Positions 25,565 to 34,790 of a stretch of DNA of 64,000 bases are shown one piece after another. Position numbers and translations under genes: made by a program. The notes under the pieces were generated by a model. It was given only the letters and a program-made list of their open reading frames with translations, was not told the origin of the DNA and searched no databases. This stretch comes from Sulfidibacter corallicola (lineage in GTDB: Bacteria > Acidobacteriota > Holophagae > Acanthopleuribacterales > Acanthopleuribacteraceae): contig NZ_CP071793.1 of NCBI RefSeq assembly GCF_017498545.1, positions 992,001 to 1,056,000 on the forward strand, read 5' to 3'. Numbering within the stretch: position 1 is the stretch's first letter; each line of letters begins with the position of its first letter.

Positions 25565-26329
25565 ATGTTTCATGCGTTTCTTTCCCGGATGATGCAGGCG
25601 CTGTTTTTGGTATTTTCGCTCCTGCTGTTGGCCTCGCTCCTGGTGTTCAGCCCCGTTTTGGGTTACGACTACTTTGTGCGCGGTTTGTTCAGTTACATCA
25701 TGTTGGTGGAGTACGCCGTCATGACGCGTCTGCTGCACCGCTGGTTGGGCGGGATGGCTTCCTGGCGCGGCATCGATTGGGTGCGGGTTTTGGCCGTATC
25801 GCTGGCGTTCCTGGTCATGTCGGTCCTGGTCGGCGCCTTTTCGGTCTTGGTGTTGGACTTTCGCTTGGATTTGGTGGAAGTGTGCCTGGCTTTCTGTATC
25901 TTCTCTCTCGCGTTCAATGCCGTCGTCTCCCTGGTGCTGATGATGCGGACTCCGGCCCGAACGGCGGCGAAGCGGTCGCCGGGCCGGGCTCGGACGCATC
26001 GCGCACCGATTACCGCCCATTCGCGGCACGGGGACGTCGAGACCCGTACGGGTCGCGCGGCGGACCAGGGTGCGAACTTCGCCGCGGACCGACCGGCCGA
26101 TCCCGGCAACCGGCGTTCCGGCGTGCGCGAGGTGCACCTGCGGCGCGAGGACGGCGTGCATCCCGACAGCCGAGATGCGCGTGACACCTCGATCTCGCTG
26201 GAGCCGGTGCTGCATCGGGAGGAGCGACAGCCGGAGCGCTTCAAGATCGTGTACGAGAATCCGTTTCGCAAAGAGATCGAGCGCCGTATTTGCCGCAACG
26301 ATCCCCTGTTCCAGGAAAGCTTTCCCTGA
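25565..26329 (+). CDS. Hypothetical inner-membrane protein
   Basis: A 254-residue protein. The first ~130 residues contain about four hydrophobic helices (LFLVFSLLLLASLLVF; YFVRGLFSYIMLVEYAVM; VRVLAVSLAFLVMSVLVGAF; VCLAFCIFSLAFNAVVSLVL). The remaining ~120 residues are hydrophilic, rich in Arg, Ala and Pro, and predicted disordered and cytoplasmic, ending in a more structured ERFKIVYENPFRKEIERRI tail. No family is recognised. The ATG at 25565 follows AAGAGGT. Confidence 0.65.
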   Translation: MFHAFLSRMMQALFLVFSLLLLASLLVFSPVLGYDYFVRGLFSYIMLVEYAVMTRLLHRWLGGMASWRGIDWVRVLAVSLAFLVMSVLVGAFSVLVLDFRLDLVEVCLAFCIFSLAFNAVVSLVLMMRTPARTAAKRSPGRARTHRAPITAHSRHGDVETRTGRAADQGANFAADRPADPGNRRSGVREVHLRREDGVHPDSRDARDTSISLEPVLHREERQPERFKIVYENPFRKEIERRICRNDPLFQESFP

Positions 26330-26984
26330 ACACCGGGCATGAAGCCTTGTAGCGGCCGACTCCAAAAGCACGATCTCTCTTGAAACAAAGTGGTGTTTTC
26401 GACCGCAGATGGGCCTCGCTGTCGCCGGAACAAAATCAAAAAACCAGGAAAGTCAAAAACCAGGAAACGAACCTCTTAGTTTGCAGCCCTCAGATGCTTC
26501 TTTCCTGGCTTTCGAAATTCATGGGTTCCTGGTTCATTTTTTCGACAATTGGCCCATGACCCTTCGCTGGAACCGGTTAGGTGTCTTTTTCTCGAAATCA
26601 ACGTGGGTTGCCCGCTGGTCCGGAGTTCCCTAGAAACAAAGTCGCTCGGAGTTCCCGAATTCCGAGAGATTCGTCGTGCTAGGTAGGGACATCAGCGGCG
26701 GTAAGCCCGCCGGATGATATGGCAGGACGGGGCAGGCCGGCGCACCCGCCGGGCCTTACCAGCCCTGCACGACGCCTCTCTCCCAAATGCGGGAACGCCC
26801 TGGCGATTCGCTTCGATTGGTTTCTGACCTGAGACTCGGTGGTCGGAATGCCGAACCACCGGCAATCCGTGGTCCGGCATCCCGTGGTCCGGCATCCCGT
26901 GGTCCGGCATCCCGGCCCTCGGCCTGGGCGGCGACTCCGAGGTCCGCTGGAGAGGTGTTTCCGCAGAATCTCGCGGCATCCCGC
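26330..26984. repeat. Repeat-rich intergenic region
   Basis: No gene. It contains an inverted element around AAACCAGGAAA (26440-26545) related to one at 31990-32100, a diverged family A fragment with GAGTTCCCGAATTCCGAGAG (~26648) and GATTCGCTTCGATTGG, and a 15-base unit GTGGTCCGGCATCCC repeated three times in tandem (~26869-26913). Confidence 0.6.
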
Positions 26985-27905
26985 TCAACCCTTTTCACGG
27001 CGTTTTGGTGCGCGGGGCTGGTCTTCGGCGGCTTCGTGCAACAGCCAGTCGCGGAAGGCGGCGATCTTCGGGTGGCTCGACCGCTCTTCGGCGCAAACCA
27101 CGTAGTAGGCGGTCTGTGACGGAAAGGCGATGTCGAAGGGCTGCACGAGCCGGCCCGCTTCCAGGTCGGTCCGTACCAGGGCTGAGCGACCCAAGGCCAC
27201 GCCCAGTCCGTCGCGAGCCGCCTGGATCATGACGTTGAAATCGTTGAACAGCGGGCCGCGATCCAGGGAGACCGACGCCGCGCCGGCCATTTTCAGCCAG
27301 CCCGACCAGTTGTCCCGCGTCACCGCGTGGAGCAGGATATGGTGGGCCAGATCGTTGGGTTCGCGCAGCGGGTGGTCGCCCTCCATGATGTGCGGCGCGC
27401 ATACGGGCACCCAATCGAAGGTCATCAGCAGTTCGGCGTGCAGGCCCGGCCAGGTGCCCTTGCCGAGCCGAATGCCCATGTCCATGTCTTCGCGATGCAG
27501 GTCCACGGTGCGGAAGCTGGCGTCGAGCAGGACCTCCGTATCGGGATGGGTTCGGTAGAAGCCTTCCAGGCGCGGCACCAACCAGTGCACCGCGAACGAA
27601 GGAATCATGGTGACCTTGAGCGGTCCCTCGCGACCCCTGCGTTTGAGTTGGGCCGATCCTTCCTCGAGTCGTTTGAGGGCCTCGTGGGCGACCCGATAGT
27701 AGAACCGGCCCTCCTCGGTCAACTCCAGCCCACGCGCCATTCGGTTGAACAGGCGCACCTCGAAATGGTCTTCCAGAAGTTTGATCTGGCGACTCACCGC
27801 GCCGGGTGTCACGAACAGTTCTTTGGATGCCGCCGTGAAATTGAGATGACGGGCCGCCACCTCAAAAACACGGACGGCCAACAGAGGAGGAAGATCGGTG
27901 GGAAT
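26985..27905 (-). CDS. LysR-family regulator (GcvA-like), apparent ATT start
   Basis: A 306-residue LysR-type activator. The N-terminal winged helix is intact (FEVAARHLNFTAASKELFVTP, AVSRQIKLLEDH), followed by the periplasmic-binding-like effector domain (LDASFRTVDLHREDMDMGIR is typical of the GcvA/AmpR branch). The family's usual N-terminus is M-x-x-x-LPPLxALRxFE. Here the reading frame gives IPTDLPPLLAVRVFE with ATT at the expected Met position (27903-27905), and GGGAGGT sits six bases before it. No ATG or GTG is available upstream before a stop; TTG at 27881 would cut off the conserved LPPL segment. Its targets may include the neighbouring GFA gene, but this is unproven. Confidence 0.88.
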   Translation of the reverse strand: MPTDLPPLLAVRVFEVAARHLNFTAASKELFVTPGAVSRQIKLLEDHFEVRLFNRMARGLELTEEGRFYYRVAHEALKRLEEGSAQLKRRGREGPLKVTMIPSFAVHWLVPRLEGFYRTHPDTEVLLDASFRTVDLHREDMDMGIRLGKGTWPGLHAELLMTFDWVPVCAPHIMEGDHPLREPNDLAHHILLHAVTRDNWSGWLKMAGAASVSLDRGPLFNDFNVMIQAARDGLGVALGRSALVRTDLEAGRLVQPFDIAFPSQTAYYVVCAEERSSHPKIAAFRDWLLHEAAEDQPRAPKRREKG

Positions 27906-27935
27906 AGCGAGACCTCCCGAGCCATTGCGTTTTTC

Positions 27936-28439
27936 TCATTCTAACGAATGGCAGGTCTCGTGGGAATACACCGGCTCTTCGCCGAGCATGGTTTCGCCGT
28001 GAGGAAGCGTCAGGGTCACGTTGCCGATCCACTTGGTGCGGCGGCGACTCAACCGCGTCTCGCGGTCTTCGTGGCTGAAATCGGCATAGGCGATCTGAGC
28101 GCGAATCGGGCAGAAATCGTTCAGGGTGTTGACGTTGACCAGGGCGTACATGATGTCGTCCAACAGGCAGGTGACGAAGGGCGCCATCCCGCAACGGCCG
28201 CAGACGTAGAAATTGGCCGTGCCGGTGGCGAAGCGGTACAGGTGAATCGCTTCGCAATCGAAGACCTCGGCCACCAGGATGCCCTGAGGATCGGAGGTGT
28301 AGCGACCGCCGATCTTGGTGCAGTAGGAACAGCGGCAGGCGCGAATGGTCAAGTCCTCGGTAGTGACGGGTGAATAGTACCGATAGCGAATGTTGCCGCA
28401 ATGGCAGCGGCCATCCAGCTTGTGAAGTTGATCCATCAT
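27936..28439 (-). CDS. GFA-family zinc protein (glutathione-dependent formaldehyde-activating-like)
   Basis: A 167-residue protein of the GFA/CENP-V fold. The Cys pattern is typical: GRCHCGNIRY (~residues 10-19), CRCSYCTKIGG (~36-46) and YVCGRCG (~82-88), forming two zinc sites. The founding member is glutathione-dependent formaldehyde-activating enzyme, but most homologues are uncharacterised. I chose the ATG at 28439 because AGGAGG lies six bases upstream; the open frame continues 48 codons further without support. It is 30 bases upstream of the LysR regulator on the same strand, so the two may be cotranscribed. Confidence 0.85.
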   Translation of the reverse strand: MMDQLHKLDGRCHCGNIRYRYYSPVTTEDLTIRACRCSYCTKIGGRYTSDPQGILVAEVFDCEAIHLYRFATGTANFYVCGRCGMAPFVTCLLDDIMYALVNVNTLNDFCPIRAQIAYADFSHEDRETRLSRRRTKWIGNVTLTLPHGETMLGEEPVYSHETCHSLE

Positions 28440-28919
28440 CTGCGACCTCCTGACGCCGTTGGGTTTGGGTGAATGTGACGCTCGATCGTGGAACCGGGCA
28501 CACCTCAACCGAGACGGGGCCACGAGGGCCTGCCCGCCTTGGATAAGGACAGCCGTTGGGTGATTCCGGACCGCCATGGCCATGGATGTCGGCCGCCCTC
28601 GCGGAGGTGCCGTGCCGCAGGGGGTGGGGCTGACTCGGAAGAGGACGACGAGTTCGCCGTGCGACGCGTTGGAGGGGCTTCCACTGAAGTCATCCTAAGT
28701 GTTGGTGGGAATCCGTACAATCGATTTGTATTCAGCTAGCTTTGAGTTTTTCTCAAGCGTGGATGTGTTGGAAGGGCCGCGATGGGTCACGACATGTTTG
28801 CGGTTGCCGGGAATTGTTTTTGGTTAGATAGTTTTGGCGCTTTGGAAAATGTGGTTTATAATTTGAACCAATCGCATCGCCAATCCATAACTTGTACAGC
28901 TTCGGTAGGGAGGTCTCGG
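28440..28919. other. Gene-free stretch upstream of the subtilase gene
   Basis: About 480 bases. The first 250 are GC-rich, with reading frames on both strands but no convincing gene; the last 170 are AT-richer and probably contain the promoter of the protease gene. No repeat of family A or B is present. Confidence 0.45.
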
Positions 28920-30779
28920 ATGATCATCTCCGCAAAACGTCGCTTATCGGGGTGTCCTTGCGTTCATCGATGGCGCTGGGTGCCCTCGTGCGGCCGTACG
29001 GCCCTCGTGTTTGGCCTGCTCATCGGCACCGCGGTTTGGGCGCAACGGCCCGCCATTCAGGAACGGGCCGCCGAACAGATCGCCTTCCTGCTCGAAGAAA
29101 AGAAGAATCGAACACCGGTTCAACACAAGATCGGCTCGGGTTTGCTCTTGCGCGTCAAGCAGGCGCGTGGTGACCTTCCGCGCAGTGTCCTGCCGCGCTT
29201 TCGCACGGGACTCGAGGCGCTGGACGAGGCCGCCGTGCTGGTGGATATCGAGGCAGAGGACGTGGCCACGGTCGCGGGCCGTATCGAAGCCTTGGGAGGC
29301 CACGTGTGGAACGCCCACCCGAGGTTCCATGCGCTGCGGGCCAGCCTGGCCCTCGATCGGATCGAAGAACTGGCATCCCTGCCCGAGCTGCGGCTTATCC
29401 GGCAGGCCGATCGCATGATCACCCGCGGGGTCACGCGTACCGAGGGCGACGTGGCTCACGGCACCGACACGGCGCGGACCCAGTTCGGGGTCGACGGATC
29501 CGGGGTCCAGGTGGGCGCCATGTCCGACAGTGTCGATGCGTTGGAGGACCTGTTGGGCACCGATCTGCCGGCCGAAGTGACGGTGCTGGAGGGCCAGAGC
29601 GGCAATCCGGGCACCAGCGAAGGTACGGCCCTGTTGGAGATCATTCACGACATGGCCCCGGGTGCCGATCTGTTTTTCGCGACGGGGGCCGGTGGCCAGG
29701 CGCAAATGGCGCAGAACATACTGGATCTGGCGGCGGCCGGTTGCGACGTGATCGTCGATGACGTGGGTTATTTCGGCGAACCGGTCTTCCAGGACGGCGT
29801 GATCGCCCAGGCCGTGGATTCCGTTTTCCTCCAGGGCGTGGTCTACTTCTCGGCCGCGGGCAATGCGGGTAACCTGAACGATGGCGAGTCCGGCGTTTGG
29901 GAAGGCGATTACGTGGCGACCACGCTTCCCACGCCCTTGAATGGCGCCGGGGTTTCGGCTCACGACTTCGGCGGCGGCACCAATTTCAACACCGTCCGCA
30001 TGGATTCGCCCTTCTTCTACACCCTGCAATGGGCCGATCCCCAGGGCCAGTCCGCCAACGATTACGACCTGTTCCTGTTGGACGCGGCGATGGAAAACGT
30101 GCTGGCCGGTTCGACCGGTACCCAGAACGGCACCCAGAACCCCTTCGAAATCATCGATACCACCCAGACCGACGACACCAACGCCCACCTGGTGGTGGTT
30201 CAGGTGTCCGGTGAAAGCCGCTTCCTGCATCTCAACACCCATCGCGGTCGCTTGACGACGGGTACCGACGGGCAGATCTTCGGGCACCCCGCCGCGGTCG
30301 GGGCTTTGGCCGTGGCGGCCGTTCAGGTCCAGACCGCCGGGGGCGGTCAGTTCACGGGTGGTGCGGCCAATCCCGTGGAACCCTTCAGTTCCGACGGGCC
30401 GCGGCGAATCTTCTTCAATCCCGACGGTTCGCCGATCGGGGATCCGGCCCGGGGCGACTTGGAAGGCATACTTCGTCAGAAACCCGACGTGGCTGCAGCC
30501 GATGGGGTCATGACCAGTACTCCGGGATTCAATCCCTTTTTCGGAACTTCCGCCTCGGCACCTCACGGTGCCGGCATCGCGGCCCTGTTCGCCGAACTGT
30601 TCCCGTCGATCCCAGTGGGGGAGCAGATAGACATCTTCCGTTCCAGTGCCCTGGACATCGAGGAACCTGGATTCGATCGTGATTCGGGGGGAGGCATCAT
30701 GATGGGTGACCTATCCTTGGGCACCCCCATTTTCGTCGACGGCTTCGAATCGGGTGATACCTCGGCCTGGACCAAATGA
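28920..30779 (+). CDS. Secreted subtilisin-like serine protease (S8)
   Basis: A 619-residue exported protease. A long N-region precedes a hydrophobic segment (TALVFGLLIGTAVWAQ) with a probable signal-peptidase cleavage site after AWA-Q. The catalytic residues are visible: Asp in GAMSDSVDAL (~residue 202), His in LEIIHDMAPGA (~243) and Ser in FFGTSASAPHGAGIA (~544), with the oxyanion Asn in SAAGNAGN. The propeptide-like region spans ~45-160. The C-terminus ends DGFESGDTSAWTK, a short tag I have seen on many exported proteins of Acidobacteria and Gammaproteobacteria. The start at 28920 follows GGGAGG. It is a single-gene unit. Confidence 0.9.
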   Translation: MIISAKRRLSGCPCVHRWRWVPSCGRTALVFGLLIGTAVWAQRPAIQERAAEQIAFLLEEKKNRTPVQHKIGSGLLLRVKQARGDLPRSVLPRFRTGLEALDEAAVLVDIEAEDVATVAGRIEALGGHVWNAHPRFHALRASLALDRIEELASLPELRLIRQADRMITRGVTRTEGDVAHGTDTARTQFGVDGSGVQVGAMSDSVDALEDLLGTDLPAEVTVLEGQSGNPGTSEGTALLEIIHDMAPGADLFFATGAGGQAQMAQNILDLAAAGCDVIVDDVGYFGEPVFQDGVIAQAVDSVFLQGVVYFSAAGNAGNLNDGESGVWEGDYVATTLPTPLNGAGVSAHDFGGGTNFNTVRMDSPFFYTLQWADPQGQSANDYDLFLLDAAMENVLAGSTGTQNGTQNPFEIIDTTQTDDTNAHLVVVQVSGESRFLHLNTHRGRLTTGTDGQIFGHPAAVGALAVAAVQVQTAGGGQFTGGAANPVEPFSSDGPRRIFFNPDGSPIGDPARGDLEGILRQKPDVAAADGVMTSTPGFNPFFGTSASAPHGAGIAALFAELFPSIPVGEQIDIFRSSALDIEEPGFDRDSGGGIMMGDLSLGTPIFVDGFESGDTSAWTK

Positions 30780-30873
30780 GGTGGTGCCGTGCGGCACCTC
30801 ACATCGGTAGGCTCATCCATATCCATCACAACCTCACATCACATTTCGAGTTGCCTTTTGGCAGGGAGTTCAC

Positions 30874-31653
30874 ATGTGGAAAGCATCGAGATCGCGACAT
30901 GGACTGAAGGCCGTTCCGCGGGGATCCGGGTTCTCCGCGTGGTGCCACAAGGTGCCGCTCATGCTCCTGGTGGCCCTGGGATGGGGCATCTCCTTCGCAG
31001 GTGAGCCCCTGGTTCTCGAGGACGCGCGTTTCAAGGGGAACTTCGGTTGTCGGTTCACGGTGGGGGACAGCGTCAACCGGTTCGTGGGCGACAATTCTCG
31101 TCAGGACCTGAGCAGCCTGAGCGTGCGTTTCTACGTGCAACTGGCCGATTTGAACCTGGGGAACGGCAGCACGATCGTCATTTTTTCCGGTGTGGACACC
31201 GCGGGAGAAGCCCAATTCATGGCCCAGGTGCGCGGCTCGGCCGAGGGCTTGGAGTTGGTTCTGCGAGCCCGCCTGGACGACGACAACTTTGCCGAAAGTA
31301 CCGGTGCACCGCTGATCGACACCGGATGGCAGGCGCTCAACCTCGAATGGACCGCCGCCGACGGGACCGGCTCGTTTCGCGCCATGCTCAACGGCACCGA
31401 GGTTCAAGCGTTGGCGGATCTGACCAACAGCGCGACCCTCATCGACATCTATCGCATGGGCAAGATGTCGGAAGCGGGGGCCGGCAACGGCGGGTTCGTC
31501 GAGATGGACGATTTCTCATCGCGAACGGTGTCGACCATCGGGCTCTTGTGCCTGACCCCAACCGAGTTGAACGGGTTCTACGCGGATTGGCCCGATCGCA
31601 ATATCTTGCGTCACATCAACCTACTCGGCTTTCAATGTCCGGAGGAAGAGTAA
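30874..31653 (+). CDS. Secreted hypothetical protein (LamG-like beta-sandwich)
   Basis: A 259-residue protein with an N-terminal signal (PLMLLVALGWGISFAGE). The mature part is beta-rich and looks like a jelly-roll/concanavalin-like domain: SSLSVRFYVQLADLNLGNGS, GLELVLRARLDDDN, WQALNLEWTAADGTGSFRAML and VEMDDFSSRTV are paired strands of that type. Two Cys near the C-terminus may form a disulphide. It lies 94 bases after the protease gene on the same strand and may be functionally linked, but no direct evidence shows this. GGGAG precedes the start by seven to eight bases. Confidence 0.7.
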   Translation: MWKASRSRHGLKAVPRGSGFSAWCHKVPLMLLVALGWGISFAGEPLVLEDARFKGNFGCRFTVGDSVNRFVGDNSRQDLSSLSVRFYVQLADLNLGNGSTIVIFSGVDTAGEAQFMAQVRGSAEGLELVLRARLDDDNFAESTGAPLIDTGWQALNLEWTAADGTGSFRAMLNGTEVQALADLTNSATLIDIYRMGKMSEAGAGNGGFVEMDDFSSRTVSTIGLLCLTPTELNGFYADWPDRNILRHINLLGFQCPEEE

Positions 31654-32974
31654 CCCTCATTGTACGGCTGAAATTTTTACCACTGAGTCGCCGTCCAGGC
31701 CTGGGGCCGGGTTTCAGGTGGGTAACTAATCGAAGCGAATTGCTTGGAGTTCCCGCAATTGTGAGAGGGGCGTCGTGGCAGTAGGTGCCGGGCCGTACCC
31801 GCCCAGGGCGCCGGGCCGACATTTTTCGACGAACTCCCCGCACATTCGCCTTTTTAGGTTTTTATCTTTATCTTCGAGCTTTACAGAGTTTGTTACATAA
31901 GAGCCGCGAACCAGCGGGCAAATCCGCTCGATTTCGAGAAAGAAACACTAGATATGGTTTCTGGCGAAGGGCCATGGGTCATTCATCAGAAAAATTTAGC
32001 AGGAAATCACGAACATCGGAAAGCAGGAAAGGACCGGAATTGGTACACATCATGGTCCTGTTTTTCCTGGTTTCGTTCATTCCTGCCTTCCTGATCAAGA
32101 GTTGACGACGGCAAGACCCAGCTCAGGTTGAATACGCCACTTCGTTTCAAGAGAGTGCACGGCGTTTGCGAAGTACGGCTTTGGTGTTTGTCCACAAACC
32201 GCAGGTGTACCCACGAATGAGAGCATCGATTTCCGTACTGCGAGGGGACTTCGGCGCTGTATGCCAATGTGATTGAAGCTGCATCCCACTGTAGGCCCGA
32301 AAATAATCGTTCTGCAATGTAATATATTGTTGGTATTTTTTTATTCGTATTTTCATAGTGAGGTTCGCATCATTCGGATGATTGGTGTGATTCCAGTTCC
32401 TCTCCGTTACCTCCGCGTACTCAGTGGTAAAAAAAATCCTCCACCAAAACCAAGCCGGACCGAGCACCCCACTCCACCGACGCTAGGGAAAGTTTGTGAC
32501 TGAATGACGGCTTGATGGTGTCTTTATGGCAAGTACAAGGTTGATCCTGGTTACACCTTGACCGGTGATGAACCAAAACGCGATCGGTTCACGCGTCTAC
32601 CTCGGCAAAAATCCTGGCGTTTGCTGTACGACACTCGCGGTAGCTGAGAAGGCGAGGGGCCCCGTTTGTCCTGGATCGCGGGTCCCTATGACCGGCGTTC
32701 GAAGGCTGTTGGGCGACCGAGTCGGAGCGGGTCGGTCGTCGGCGGTTTTCTTGAAAAAAAGGTAAGTAGTTGTGTGTAAGGAGATAGGGGTGATATCATC
32801 TTGCCAATATCGAAGCACCTTTATGTTTACGACCACGGAGATTTTCAGCGGCTTCGAAGCTTTTTGATCCTTTGACTTTCCAAAGGCCTTTTTCTATACT
32901 AGCTGAAACTAAAAAGAAAAACTGACAACCCCCACAACGGTTTTTACCGGATCGCTGTATCCAGCGGAGGCACA
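31654..32974. repeat. Long gene-free region with repeat fragments
   Basis: About 1.3 kb with no credible gene. Visible are a family A fragment (31735-31830: TTGGAGTTCCCGCAATTGTG then a GC-rich hairpin), an inverted AGCAGGAAA...TTTCCTG element (31995-32100) resembling 26440-26545, and CTCCGTTACCTCCGCGTACTC followed by AGTGGTAAAAAA (32400-32433), a style of sequence that recurs in intergenic DNA of many bacteria. The last ~150 bases before 32975 are AT-rich and likely hold the promoter of the cytochrome operon. Confidence 0.6.
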
Positions 32975-34774
32975 ATGGTCGATGGGATTGCCTTGGCGGA
33001 TCGGACCCGTTCCCATGCGCGATGGGTCTTGCTTTGTTGTGTTCTGATCCTGCCTTTGACGATGGCGCAGGACAAGGACGAGAAACCTAAAACTGCCGAT
33101 GAGGAACACGCCGCTCTCTTCTTGGAGAATCGTTTTCCTTCGGCCAACACGTGCGCGGGATGCCACCCGACCCACTATCGCGAGTGGTCGGTCTCGCCGC
33201 ACGCCTACGCCCAGATCAGCCCCGTGTTCAACGCCTTTCACGGTGCGGTGGTGGCGTTGACCAACGGCACCAACGGCGACTTTTGCATTCGCTGCCATAC
33301 CCCCGTCGGCATGAACCTCGGCGAACCGGTCTTCATGAGCAACATGGATCGCCATCCCACTTCGCGCGAGGGAGTTACCTGCATCGTCTGCCATCGCGTC
33401 AACAAGTCCTACGGCAAGCTCAGCGGTCGTCTGGCCATCGTCGAGGGTGATCTGTTCGACACGGTCTACGGACCCACCGGCAACAGCAACCTGGCCGAGG
33501 TCATCGACAGCGGCGAATTCGGGGTCAATCCGGATCGGAACCGCGCCGGTCGCAGCATTCACGGTCGCGCCGACAAGTTCTTTCAGCTCACCACTTCCGG
33601 GCTGTGCGGTACCTGTCACGACGTGAACCTGGTCAACGGTTTCCGCCTGGAGGAGGCCTTCAGCGAATTCAAGCACTCGCCGGCCGCCAAGAAGGGCATC
33701 AGTTGCCAGGACTGCCATATGGGCATCGAACCGGGCATACCCTCCGGTTACGCGCAGGGCCCGGCCGCGATCGTCGGGGAGAAACCCACCCAAACCCGCA
33801 AGATCACGAACCACATGTTCATCGGGCCGGACCATTCCGTGGTCCATCCGGGCATCTTCCCCCACAACCCCAAAGCCGCCGAACTGGCCACGATTCGCGA
33901 GTGGTTGTTGTTCGACTACGAATCCGGCTGGGGTACCGACGAGTTCGAACGGAAGCAGGCCTCCGGGTACGAGTTCCCCGAAAAGTGGGCCTCGGCCGAT
34001 GATCGCTACGATGCGCGCGACATCATCACCGCCAACCAAAAACTGCTCGATGAAGCCCATGCCGATCGCAAAAAGATCCTGCAGGCGGCCTACCAATTGG
34101 GCGAAATCAAGATCGAACGCGCCAGTGCCAAGCGCGGCATCGTGTTCAAGGTCCAGGTACGCAACGCCACCGAGGGACACGGCGCACCCACCGGTTTCGA
34201 TGCCGAGCGTCTCGTCTTTCTCCAGGTGACGGTGACCGATCGCGAGGGGTCCGTCGTCTTCACTTCGGGTGATTTGGATCCCAACGGCGACGTGCGCGAC
34301 AGCCACTCGCTCTATGTCCACAACGGCGAACTGCCGCTGGATCGCTACCTCTTCAGTCTCCAATCGCGCTTCATCACCCGCATGCTGCGCGGTGGTGACC
34401 GCGAGCAGGTGTTGGCGATCAACTACTCGCCCAGCCCGCTCGTGTTCCTGCGGCCCTCCACCACCTCGACCATCCTCACGGGTCGTCCGGGCGGCGCCCG
34501 CAAACACAAGCAGGGCATCGAACCACTGGGTCATCGCTGGGCCAAGTACAAGGTTCGCGGTCGCGATTTGACCGGAAAAGGGCCCTACAAGGCAAACATC
34601 AAATTCATCGCGGCCATGATTCCCGTCAACTTGCTAAACGAGATCAAGGTCGTGGGGTTCGATTACTTCATGAGCGCCCGCGATGTGGCGGAAGAGGTCG
34701 TCAAAGGGCATCTCGTTCTTTGGGAAAGAGATGTGACGATCGATGTGGACGATGTAGCGGCTCAGGTCGATTGA
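32975..34774 (+). CDS. Pentaheme cytochrome c (c554-like), first gene of electron-conduit operon
   Basis: A 599-residue exported cytochrome. The signal peptide is WVLLCCVLILPLTMAQ. Five CxxCH heme sites are present: CAGCH, CIRCH, CIVCH, CGTCH and CQDCH, all within residues ~60-255, in the spacing of the cytochrome c554/NapC-like families. The C-terminal ~340 residues have no heme site and look like a beta-rich domain (FKVQVRNATEGHGAP, FLQVTVTDREGSVVF), often seen after a heme head in outer-surface cytochromes. It is probably periplasmic or outer-membrane associated. A 16-base gap separates it from the beta-barrel gene. The start is ATG at 32975; GCGGAGG lies just upstream. Confidence 0.9.
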   Translation: MVDGIALADRTRSHARWVLLCCVLILPLTMAQDKDEKPKTADEEHAALFLENRFPSANTCAGCHPTHYREWSVSPHAYAQISPVFNAFHGAVVALTNGTNGDFCIRCHTPVGMNLGEPVFMSNMDRHPTSREGVTCIVCHRVNKSYGKLSGRLAIVEGDLFDTVYGPTGNSNLAEVIDSGEFGVNPDRNRAGRSIHGRADKFFQLTTSGLCGTCHDVNLVNGFRLEEAFSEFKHSPAAKKGISCQDCHMGIEPGIPSGYAQGPAAIVGEKPTQTRKITNHMFIGPDHSVVHPGIFPHNPKAAELATIREWLLFDYESGWGTDEFERKQASGYEFPEKWASADDRYDARDIITANQKLLDEAHADRKKILQAAYQLGEIKIERASAKRGIVFKVQVRNATEGHGAPTGFDAERLVFLQVTVTDREGSVVFTSGDLDPNGDVRDSHSLYVHNGELPLDRYLFSLQSRFITRMLRGGDREQVLAINYSPSPLVFLRPSTTSTILTGRPGGARKHKQGIEPLGHRWAKYKVRGRDLTGKGPYKANIKFIAAMIPVNLLNEIKVVGFDYFMSARDVAEEVVKGHLVLWERDVTIDVDDVAAQVD

Positions 34775-34790
34775 CCGAGTCAGAGAGGAG

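Noticed and set aside
28944-30566. 540-residue minus-strand frame opposite the subtilase
   Set aside because: Shadow frame; the plus strand encodes a complete S8 protease with its catalytic triad.
30782-30797. Terminator after the subtilase gene (GGTGCC / GGCACC hairpin)
   Set aside because: The stem is only six pairs and no T-run follows.
32400-32504. Small gene in the 32.3-32.5 kb gap
   Set aside because: The frame runs across a repeat-like non-coding sequence and has no start signal.
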